Source of the DNA: QNES01 sp023143415
GTDB lineage: Bacteria; Pseudomonadota; Gammaproteobacteria; Beggiatoales; Beggiatoaceae
Direction of reading: 5' to 3'
Length of the DNA: 10,488 nt
Assembly: GCA_030632725.1 (NCBI GenBank)
Contig: DAOVUF010000168.1
Coordinates: 1 to 10,488 of the forward strand
Part shown: piece by piece, positions 1 to 5,074 of the stretch
Layout of the letters: each line of letters starts with the position of its first letter
Position numbering within the stretch: the first letter of the stretch is position 1
Notes under the pieces: model-generated
Database searches by the model: none
Told to the model about the DNA's origin: nothing
The model's input: only the letters and a program-made list of their open reading frames with translations
Program-made: the position numbers and the translations under genes

Positions 1-12
1 CTTTGTAAAATT

Positions 13-100
13 GGAGTACATTCGAGGTTTGAGTTTTTTAAAGAAAAACTCAAACCTCGAATGCTTTAGCTTTGTATAGGAGTACAACGCTTTAGCTTTG
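13..100 (+). repeat. Two copies of the GGAGTNC...GCTTTG repeat, one split by a hairpin
   Basis: The copy at 79-100 is intact (22 bp, starts GGAGTACAACGC and ends TTTAGCTTTG). The first copy has GGAGTAC at 13-19 and GCTTTAGCTTTG at 63-74. The AAC that should lie between them is replaced by a 43-bp perfect hairpin (20-62). The repeats fill the space directly upstream of hemW, so they would be in its leader or promoter region. Further copies lie at 3674-3771 and 8078-8132. Confidence 0.85.
20..62. repeat. Perfect 19-bp inverted repeat (ATTCGAGG hairpin)
   Basis: Arms 20-38 and 44-62 are exact reverse complements around a 5-nt loop. Each arm begins or ends with ATTCGAGG/CCTCGAAT and the loop-side end is T-rich/A-rich. 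A second hairpin of the same design is at 10234-10278. It could act as a transcription terminator for a gene to the left of the window. More likely it is an inserted mobile palindrome, because it splits a dispersed repeat. Confidence 0.85.
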
Positions 101-115
101 TCTATTTAAAAGTTT

Positions 116-1282
116 ATGCCACATCATAAAAAATTTCATTTTACCAAATCACCCCCTTTAAGTCTCTATATCCATATTCCCTGGTGTATCCGTAAATGTC
201 CCTATTGTGATTTTAACTCCCATCAAATACAGGGTAAAATACCAGAACGTGATTATATTTCCGCCCTACTTGCTGATTTAGAGCAGGATTTACCTAGAAT
301 CCAGGAGCGCGTAATCCATAGTATTTTCATTGGGGGAGGTACGCCGAGTGTATTGTCACCTGATGCGATTTATGATTTATTATCAGGGGTGCGGGCGCGA
401 CTTTCTATTATGGCAGGCGCAGAGATTACTTTAGAAGCGAATCCAGGCACAATGGATAACGCTCGCTTTCTAGGATTTCGTGAAGCGGGCATTAATCGTC
501 TCTCATTGGGCATACAAAGTTTTGATGAAAGTGCCTTACAACATTTAGGCAGAATTCATGGGCGCATTGAAGCGATCAATGCCATCGAAGCCGCGCTCAA
601 AGCGGGATTTAATCAGTTCAATTTAGATTTAATGTTTGGTTTGCCCACACAAACAATTGAGGCAGCGTTGAAAGATTTACAAACGGCGGCGGCTTTTGAA
701 ATACCCCATTTATCTTGGTATCAATTGACGATTGAGCCTAATACTTTGTTTTTTCATCAGCCACCAGCAGAATTGCCTAATGATGATTTACTCTGGGAAA
801 TGCAAATCGCTGGGCAAAATTATTTAGCGGAGCAGGGGTATCTTCAATATGAAATCTCCGCCTACGCTAAAAGTGGGCAACAATGTCGGCATAATTTAAA
901 TTATTGGAAATTTGGTGACTATTTAGGTATTGGAGCAGGTGCGCATGGTAAAATTAGCGATGCAACGCAGGGTACAATTACTCGTTTGTCTAAACAACAG
1001 CACCCACAGAGTTATTTGAAATTGGCGAGGAGCAATGAGAAAAAACTTACGCCAACAGAGGTTGGGCTAGAATTTATGATGAATGCTTTACGCCTGTTTG
1101 AAGGTTTTACAAATCAAGAATTTGTAGAAAATACAGGGCTTAACATGGCGTGTATAGAAAAGCCGATACAAGACGCTTATGCGCGGGGTTGGTTAAGCAA
1201 AGACAAGGAAACGCAGCGTATTTGTTGTACGAATACAGGAATGCGTTTTTTAAATGATGTGTTGGGCTTATTTGTGCCATAA
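116..1282 (+). CDS. hemW: HemW, radical SAM heme chaperone (coproporphyrinogen oxidase-like)
   Basis: A 388-residue protein, close to the usual HemW length. The radical SAM cysteines are C24-x3-C28-x2-C31 in IPWCIRKCPYC, with an aromatic F33 after them. Other family motifs are GGGTPS (73-78), EANPGT (107-112), LSLGIQSF (129-136), DLMFGLPTQ (171-179), YEISAYAK (245-252), HNLNYW (259-264) and GIGAGAH (271-277), followed by the C-terminal HemN-type domain. HemW is a cytoplasmic 4Fe-4S/SAM protein that binds heme and is thought to deliver it to membrane respiratory enzymes. It was long misannotated as oxygen-independent coproporphyrinogen oxidase. The ATG at 116 is the only start that keeps the N-terminal strand before the cluster motif. 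No clear Shine-Dalgarno precedes it. It is monocistronic here; rdgB, its usual partner in enterics, is not visible in the window. Confidence 0.96.
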   Translation: MPHHKKFHFTKSPPLSLYIHIPWCIRKCPYCDFNSHQIQGKIPERDYISALLADLEQDLPRIQERVIHSIFIGGGTPSVLSPDAIYDLLSGVRARLSIMAGAEITLEANPGTMDNARFLGFREAGINRLSLGIQSFDESALQHLGRIHGRIEAINAIEAALKAGFNQFNLDLMFGLPTQTIEAALKDLQTAAAFEIPHLSWYQLTIEPNTLFFHQPPAELPNDDLLWEMQIAGQNYLAEQGYLQYEISAYAKSGQQCRHNLNYWKFGDYLGIGAGAHGKISDATQGTITRLSKQQHPQSYLKLARSNEKKLTPTEVGLEFMMNALRLFEGFTNQEFVENTGLNMACIEKPIQDAYARGWLSKDKETQRICCTNTGMRFLNDVLGLFVP

Positions 1283-1384
1283 TTCTTAATTTCAAAAAAA
1301 GCACCAAATAAATTTTTAATTGCCTTATAAATCAATAACTTATTTTTTTTTATAAAAAAGTTTAAAAAAAATGTCAAAAAAGGC
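1283..1384. other. AT-rich hemW/tRNA-Lys intergenic region
   Basis: Very A/T-rich spacer with several A and T runs. A weak A:T hairpin (arms 1376-1382 and 1388-1394, 5-nt loop, followed by more T) might end hemW transcription, but it overlaps the tRNA -35 element, so I hold this loosely. The phrase AATCAATAACTTAT near 1329-1342 also occurs 3' of lgt near 7184-7197. Confidence 0.4.
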
Positions 1385-1413
1385 TTGCTTTTTTTTTAAA
1401 ACTCGTTTAAAAT
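1385..1413 (+). promoter_or_regulatory. Sigma70-like promoter of tRNA-Lys
   Basis: TTGCTT (1385-1390) and TAAAAT (1408-1413) are separated by exactly 17 bp. They are followed by a G/C-containing discriminator (GCG at 1414-1416), as is common for stable-RNA promoters. Transcription would start near 1420, about 12 nt before the mature tRNA 5' end. Confidence 0.7.
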
Positions 1414-1431
1414 GCGTATTCATCATCAGAT

Positions 1432-1507
1432 GGGTCGTTAGCTCAGTTGGTAGAGCACCGGACTTTTAATCCGTTGGTCGTGCGTTCAATTCGCACACGA
1501 CCCACCA
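1432..1507 (+). tRNA. tRNA-Lys (anticodon UUU)
   Basis: A complete 76-nt cloverleaf. The acceptor stem GGGTCGT (1432-1438) pairs with ACGACCC (1497-1503), the discriminator is A1504 and CCA is encoded (1505-1507). The D arm is GCTC...GAGC. The anticodon loop CTTTTAA has TTT at 1465-1467. The T stem GTGCG/CGCAC encloses loop TTCAATT. The sequence is close to Escherichia coli tRNA-Lys. The 27-43 pair is C-T, a small departure from perfect pairing in the anticodon stem. No intrinsic terminator follows; a tandem repeat array begins at the next base. Confidence 0.97.
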
Positions 1508-1668
1508 TTCTTGTATTCCAATTCTGCTCTTCCTTGTATTCCAATATCTCCATTCTTGTATTCCAATTCTGCTCTTCTCTTATATTTCAAATCTGCTCTT
1601 CCTTGTATTCCAAATCTGCTCTTCCTTGTATTCCAAATCTGCTCTTCTCTTATATTCCAAATCTGCTC
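1508..1668. repeat. Seven-unit 22-24 bp tandem array next to the tRNA 3' end
   Basis: Units start at 1508, 1530, 1553, 1575, 1599, 1622 and 1645, and six of the seven end in CTGCTC. Units 1 and 3 are identical (22 bp), 5 and 6 are identical (23 bp), and 4 and 7 (24 bp) differ by one base. Unit 2 is diverged and ends in ATCTCCA. Unit lengths differ by single bases, so the reading frame changes along the array and a coding role is unlikely on either strand. The final CCA of tRNA-Lys plus unit 1 forms a 28-bp direct repeat with 1550-1577. Confidence 0.9.
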
Positions 1669-1671
1669 TAA

Positions 1672-1965
1672 ACGGTTAATTTGTCGGATTTTTTGCGATT
1701 TGCAACTGTTTAAATTTATCAAAAATGACCAATTTTACCCTGAAATTTCATCCTTTATGGGTTCCTCAAAATTGAGGGCAATTAACAAATCACTGAAAGA
1801 TTTCGATTCTCTACACTTGGCAATCGCAATTCAGGAAAATTGCGACGTGTTTTTAACCAACGACATAAAACTCAAAAAATTAATCGAATTGGGAACTTAA
1901 AAGTGATTGTACTCGAAGATTTAGAACAGGAATTAAAAATTTTTGGTAACTACTCAGCGCCTTGA
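1672..1965 (+). pseudogene. Remnant of PIN-domain (VapC-like) toxin, N-truncated and frameshifted
   Basis: One frame runs through the tandem array and encodes, at about 1799-1888, KDFDSLHLAIAIQ followed by CDVFLTNDIKLKKL. This is the C-terminal half of a PIN domain: the D-x-x-H motif and the TND aspartate are two of the acidic metal-site positions. The frame stops at 1898-1900. The -1 frame immediately continues as KVIVLEDLEQELKIF (1900-1944), the usual VapC end, so a single-base change near 1889-1899 broke the gene. That frame then runs into the palindromic element beginning at 1946, which supplies a stop at 1963-1965. The N-terminal half with the first catalytic aspartate is missing, and tandem-repeat DNA lies where it should be. 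The protein is presumably inactive. The left boundary is uncertain; the region before about 1757 has no clear PIN similarity. Confidence 0.7.
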
Positions 1966-2171
1966 AATCAATTTCAAGGCTAAAAGCCAAAGCAGGCTAA
2001 AGCCAGCTAAACGACTCAGTCTTCTTTTAGTCTGCTTTAGCAGACTTTAGCTTTTAGCCTTGAAATTGATTTCAAGGCTAAAAGCTCAAGCAGGCTCAGC
2101 TAAACGACTCAGTCTTCTTTTAGTCTGCTTTAGCAGACTTTAGCTTTCAGATTTCAAGGCGGAGTAGTTAC
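1946..2171. mobile_element. Palindromic GTAACTACTC element, copy 1 (MITE-like)
   Basis: A 226-bp element bounded by inverted GTAACTACTC (1946-1955) and GAGTAGTTAC (2162-2171), each followed inward by CCTTGAAAT-type sequence. Inside it are the palindromes CCTTGAAATCAATTTCAAGG and AGTCTGCTTTAGCAGACT. A 51-bp block is duplicated exactly (2004-2054 and 2097-2147). There is no ORF, so the element is non-autonomous. It overlaps the 3' end of the broken PIN gene. Flanks are A/T-rich on both sides, and I cannot define a clean target duplication. Confidence 0.75.
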
Positions 2172-2210
2172 AAATTTTTTTATAACCCAAAAAAAGAAGA
2201 GTATGAATAA

Positions 2211-2319
2211 TGAGGTTCTTGTAAAACTCTGAACACACGAGATTTAAGAAATCCGATTTTTGAAAAAAATCGGATTTCTAAGCTCGAAACTCGAAAAAGC
2301 GAGTTTTGCAAGAGGCTCA
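2211..2319. mobile_element. 109-bp nested palindromic element with AGAAATCCGA core hairpin
   Basis: Outer arms 2211-2229 and 2301-2319 match as inverted repeats at 16 of 19 positions. The centre holds a perfect 15-bp hairpin (arms 2247-2261 and 2265-2279). A third short inverted repeat (AAACTCG/CGAGTTT) overlaps the right arm. The element ends 14 bp before the antitoxin-like ORF and would form its leader. Nearly the same central hairpin occurs at 2640-2672. Confidence 0.7.
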
Positions 2320-2333
2320 CTGGAATAATTATA

Positions 2334-2543
2334 ATGAATATTCAAAATTTATTACATCAAATCGAAATTTTAACGATTGACGAACAAAAAACAATATTGA
2401 CTTTCCTGACTCAGAAAATGGAACAATCTAAACCCAAAAAACAACGTCGTAAATTGAGCGACTTTCGTGGTTCAGCCCCTAATTTTTTTGGTGGTGAAGA
2501 TGCACAAGAATGGATTTCACGATTAAGAAGCGGCAACGTTTAA
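2334..2543 (+). CDS. Small antitoxin-like protein, orphan
   Basis: A 69-residue ORF with ATG at 2334; GGA at 2322-2324 is only a weak ribosome-binding site. The N-terminal 30 residues (LLHQIEILTIDEQKTILTFL) look like an amphipathic helical dimerisation segment. A basic linker follows (KPKKQRRK, about residues 33-40) and then an acidic/aromatic tail containing LSDFRGSAPNFFGGEDAQEW. This basic N-half plus toxin-wrapping tail resembles antitoxins of small type II modules, but I do not recognise a named family with certainty. No toxin gene follows: the next 190 bp are a palindromic element and the 3' end of bamD. The only toxin-like sequence nearby is the broken PIN gene upstream on the same strand, so this may be the surviving half of a decayed pair. 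It is probably a real gene but possibly itself a remnant. Confidence 0.6.
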   Translation: MNIQNLLHQIEILTIDEQKTILTFLTQKMEQSKPKKQRRKLSDFRGSAPNFFGGEDAQEWISRLRSGNV

Positions 2544-2596
2544 TCCATGATGTCATTTGCCTATCCAATGGATGAAAGGGGGCTTTAGGGAACTGA

Positions 2597-2710
2597 GTAG
2601 TACAGGATGGCGGAAATTTCCAGACCATTTTAAAGGCAAAGAAATCCGATTTTTTTAAAAAATCGGATTTCTCAATGGCCTGAAGATTTCCGTCCTCCAG
2701 CAGTAGTTAC
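2597..2710. mobile_element. 114-bp nested palindromic element, bamD side
   Basis: The right end is CAGTAGTTAC (2701-2710), like the GAGTAGTTAC ends of the larger elements. The left end is a degraded GTAGTAC (2597-2603). Imperfect inverted arms follow inward (CGGAAATTTCCAGACCATT near 2611-2629 against the complement of 2674-2692). The centre is a 15-bp hairpin (2641-2655/2657-2671). It ends 22 bp from the bamD stop and could double as a terminator for bamD. Confidence 0.6.
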
Positions 2711-2732
2711 AAATTCTCTTCAATTAAAAATC

Positions 2733-3506
2733 TCACTTAACCACCAAATTTTTCACTTCCGCAATCCTTTCATAAGTTGGATAATTTAACTTGAGCACTT
2801 TTAACGTGCTATCCGATAAATCATTTAATTCCATAATCTTATAGGCTTTTGCTAAAATTACTAAAGCGTCACGTACTGCGGGAGTACGTTGATAGGATTC
2901 AATGACAGTTTTAGCACGATTAACCGCCGCGACATAAGCACCCCGTTTGATATAAAATTTGGCGACATGTAACTCATAATCAGCCAGCATATTACGCAGA
3001 TAAACCATGCGTTGTCTGCCATCTTTGCTGTATTTACTGTTAGGAAAGCGTTTCACTAATTCAGAAAACACCAAAAATGACTTCATGGCTGCACTTTGAT
3101 CACGTTGAGAGCGATCCAGAGGTAATAGGCGAGTTAAGAAACTTTGATGGCTTTCAAAATTCACCAATCCTTTGAGGTAATAAGCATAATCTACATGGGG
3201 ATGACGTGGATATAATTTAATAAACCTGTTGGCAGCGACTATCGCCGATTCGGGTTCACCATACTTATAGTAGGCATAAATGACATCAAGTTGCGCTTGT
3301 TGTGCATATTTTCCAAATGGATGACGTGCTTCTAACAATTCATAATTTTGGATAGCCGTTTCATAATCGCCAGCATCAAGGGACTCTTTTGCTTCAGAGT
3401 AAAAGCGTTCTGCTGACCAGCTTTCCTCTTTAGGATCAGCAAACATACTGCATCCAGACAAATTCAGTAAGAGGTATAAGGTGATAATAAGTGTAATTGA
3501 TTTCAT
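2733..3506 (-). CDS. bamD: BamD, outer membrane assembly lipoprotein
   Basis: A 257-residue lipoprotein. It has a hydrophobic signal peptide (residues 3-16) and the lipobox L16-S17-G18-C19; S20 at +2 predicts outer-membrane sorting by Lol. The mature protein is helical with TPR-like pairs at about 30-65, 67-102, 135-155, 179-208 and 209-245. Family-typical segments are FYSEAKESLDAGDYETAI, RHPFGKYAQQAQLDVIYAYY, HPHVDYAYYLKGL and RFPNSKYSKDGRQRM. BamD is the essential lipoprotein partner of BamA in beta-barrel insertion and contacts substrate signals. Length and layout fit gammaproteobacterial BamD (about 245 residues). No strong Shine-Dalgarno precedes the ATG, but the signal peptide fixes the start. 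It stands alone; rluD, often divergent from bamD, is not adjacent. Confidence 0.96.
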   Translation of the reverse strand: MKSITLIITLYLLLNLSGCSMFADPKEESWSAERFYSEAKESLDAGDYETAIQNYELLEARHPFGKYAQQAQLDVIYAYYKYGEPESAIVAANRFIKLYPRHPHVDYAYYLKGLVNFESHQSFLTRLLPLDRSQRDQSAAMKSFLVFSELVKRFPNSKYSKDGRQRMVYLRNMLADYELHVAKFYIKRGAYVAAVNRAKTVIESYQRTPAVRDALVILAKAYKIMELNDLSDSTLKVLKLNYPTYERIAEVKNLVVK

Positions 3507-3580
3507 TTTGAATGTTCAAATGGCTCGACTGCTACGCTTTGTTGAATAAACTCATATTATCATAACAAAATCTCATAAAC

Positions 3581-3610
3581 ATTCTAAAAATTTCTAAATT
3601 CAATGTTCAA
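3581..3610 (-). promoter_or_regulatory. Possible bamD promoter
   Basis: On the minus strand TTGAAC (3605-3610) and TAGAAT (3581-3586) are separated by 18 bp, five of six matching TATAAT at -10. Transcription would begin near 3574, giving a leader of about 68 nt. The surrounding DNA is A/T-rich, so chance matches are likely. Confidence 0.4.
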
Positions 3611-3668
3611 GTTTTTTGTTACAGTCCATTAATAACATAAGTAATTGATTTGTATCGTGTTAATAGTT

Positions 3669-3771
3669 AAAATGGAGTATAACGCTTCAGCTTTGGGCGT
3701 TTTTTGGACGGATTGACAAAGCTAAAGCGTTGTACTCCATTTTCAATGACAAAGCTAAAGCGTTGGACTCC
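3669..3771. repeat. Three copies of the GGAGTNC...GCTTTG repeat, two forming a hairpin
   Basis: A plus-strand copy at 3674-3695 (with T and C changes) faces a minus-strand copy at 3717-3738, giving a 27-bp stem (3669-3695 with 3717-3743) with two mismatches. Another minus-strand copy is at 3750-3771, 33 bp from the previous one. The variable sixth base is A in the first two and C in the third. Confidence 0.85.
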
Positions 3772-3824
3772 AATTTCAATGCACTAAGGAATGAGACTTT
3801 AATAACTTCCAAAACCTTTGAGCC

Positions 3825-3857
3825 AAACCTGACAGGTTTCCAAAACCTGTCAGGTTT
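3825..3857. terminator. Double palindrome AAACCTGACAGGTTT, possible thiL terminator
   Basis: Two 15-bp arms (3825-3839 and 3843-3857) are perfect inverted repeats around a 3-nt loop. Each arm is also nearly self-palindromic, so several alternative folds are possible. It lies 29 bp past the thiL stop. It has no T-run, so Rho-independent termination is uncertain. Similar AAACCTG-ACAGGTTT units occur as dispersed repeats in other bacteria (from memory). Confidence 0.55.
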
Positions 3858-3885
3858 AGTTTCGTGTATTATTCAATTCTCATTC

Positions 3886-4848
3886 CTAATTAAAATGTTG
3901 ATAACCTGTCTTTTCAGGCACAAACAATCGCCCATTCGCCTCCAGACAACGTAAACCATGAGCCGCTTCTATTGTCCCAATACGAGTATAAGAACGAATT
4001 GGGAGAGCCTTTTGTAACGCCGCTACCCGATTCGGTGGCACCGTAAAACATAATTCATAATCATCGCCCGCGCTTAATGCCATAAGCCAAGCCCTTTCAA
4101 GAGGCATCAATTCACATAAAGTCTTTGACAAGGGAAGACAATCCAATTGTAATGACGCGCCTACGCCACTCGCACTCAAAATATGTCCCAAATCAGCAAG
4201 TAATCCATCAGAAATATCAATCGCACTGCTCGCAATGCCACGCAATGCTTGCCCTTCCACTAAACGCGGCGTGGGTCTATTTAAGCGCGATTCGACAAAT
4301 TGCTGTGCGGAACAGGGCAAAGTCACTCGTTTTTGTATTGAAGCTAAACCAAGCCCAGCGTCACCCAGCGTCCCCGTGACATAAATGCCATCACCAGACT
4401 GTGCGCCGTCTCGTTGCAATGCGCTATCAGGGGGTACAAAACCAGTGACTTGTATTGTTACCGTTAAAGGACCACAGGTCGTATCTCCGCCGATTAAACT
4501 CATCTCATGAGTTTGAGCCAATTCCAGCAATCCTTGACTAAATCCTCTCAACCAAACTTCATCCGTCTTTCTACAAGTCAACGCTAAAGTGAACCAGGCG
4601 GGCATGGCTCCCATTGCTGCCATATCACTTAAATTAACAGCAAGGGCTTTATAACCAATATCTTTAGGAGAGGTGTTCTTAGGAAAATGTACCCCTTCTA
4701 CTAATGTATCAATAGCAATGGCAAGCTGCATACCTTCAGGTACTGAAGACAGGGCAGCATCATCGCCTATTCCCAAAATCACATCAGCACGTTTCGGGAA
4801 ATCTTGAGTAAAATAGCGGGCAATCACATCAAATTCAGCAATGGACAT
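3886..4848 (-). CDS. thiL: ThiL, thiamine-monophosphate kinase
   Basis: A 320-residue PurM/AIR synthase-fold kinase that phosphorylates thiamine monophosphate with ATP to thiamine diphosphate, the last step of the pathway, in the cytoplasm. Motifs counted from the preferred start: EFDVIARYF near the N-terminus, GIGDDAA (26-32) with Mg-binding aspartates, DTLVEGVHF (47-55), LAVNLSDMAAMGA (69-81), GGDTT (120-124), a GDGIYVTGTLGDAGLGL segment (about 152-168), AIDISDGLLADLGH, and GDDYELCF near the C-terminus. Length matches the family (about 325). I choose ATG at 4848 over a TTG two codons upstream (4854), because family members begin just before the EFDxI motif. No good Shine-Dalgarno is visible for either. 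nusB and pgpA, its usual neighbours, are absent. Confidence 0.95.
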   Translation of the reverse strand: MSIAEFDVIARYFTQDFPKRADVILGIGDDAALSSVPEGMQLAIAIDTLVEGVHFPKNTSPKDIGYKALAVNLSDMAAMGAMPAWFTLALTCRKTDEVWLRGFSQGLLELAQTHEMSLIGGDTTCGPLTVTIQVTGFVPPDSALQRDGAQSGDGIYVTGTLGDAGLGLASIQKRVTLPCSAQQFVESRLNRPTPRLVEGQALRGIASSAIDISDGLLADLGHILSASGVGASLQLDCLPLSKTLCELMPLERAWLMALSAGDDYELCFTVPPNRVAALQKALPIRSYTRIGTIEAAHGLRCLEANGRLFVPEKTGYQHFN

Positions 4849-4886
4849 AATCAATTAATTCGTTGGATTCCAGAAAAGACTTATTT

Positions 4887-5034
4887 GTACTCAGCCTTGA
4901 AATAAATTGCAAGGCTGAAAGCTAAAGTCTGTTAAAACAGACTAATTAGAGAGAAAGTTTAGCAGGCTCAGCTAATCAGTCTGCTTTAGCAGACTTTATC
5001 AGCCTTGAAATTGATTTCAAGGCTGAGTAGTTAC
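4887..5034. mobile_element. Palindromic GTAACTACTC element, copy 2
   Basis: The right end GGCTGAGTAGTTAC (5021-5034) is intact. The left end reads GTACTCAGCC, i.e. the terminal motif with four bases missing. Inside are CAGCCTTGAAATnnATTnCAAGGCTG palindromes at both ends (left copy imperfect), AGTCTGCTTTAGCAGACT (4978-4995) and a diverged AGTCTGTTAAAACAGACT (4926-4943). It is 148 bp long with no ORF and lies 39 bp upstream of the thiL start. Confidence 0.7.
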
Positions 5035-5074
5035 TCATCAATTTGAGTATAATACACTCATTATCGTACTCAGC

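Larger units (their letters stand above)
3507..3885. other. bamD/thiL intergenic region, repeat-filled
   Basis: No credible gene lies here. 3507-3668 is A/T-rich and holds the candidate bamD promoter. 3669-3745 is a large inverted repeat made of two opposed copies of the GGAGTNC repeat around a 21-bp spacer. A third copy lies at 3750-3771. 3825-3857 is a double palindrome near the thiL stop. A 74-codon frame across 3730-3954 is an artefact of the repeats and the thiL antisense strand. Confidence 0.75.

Noticed and set aside
1177..1377. Antisense frame over the hemW 3' end
   Set aside because: Low-complexity A/T-rich tail and overlap with a well-supported gene on the other strand.
1508..1668. 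Tandem array considered as a CRISPR
   Set aside because: Units are contiguous and similar throughout; there are no unique spacers between identical repeats, and no cas genes are present.
1486..1722. A 78-codon minus-strand frame with repeated LEYKxRAELEYK-like segments, suggestive of a repeat protein
   Set aside because: It is the complement of the tandem array and part of the tRNA. Unit lengths of 22-24 bp shift the frame between units, so there is no conserved peptide repeat.
3730..3954. A 74-codon plus-strand frame in the bamD/thiL gap
   Set aside because: It is composed of dispersed repeats, the double palindrome and antisense thiL, with no family resemblance or ribosome binding site.
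4848..4854. TTG at 4854 as thiL start
   Set aside because: It adds only two residues before the family-typical N-terminus and has no better ribosome binding site than ATG 4848.
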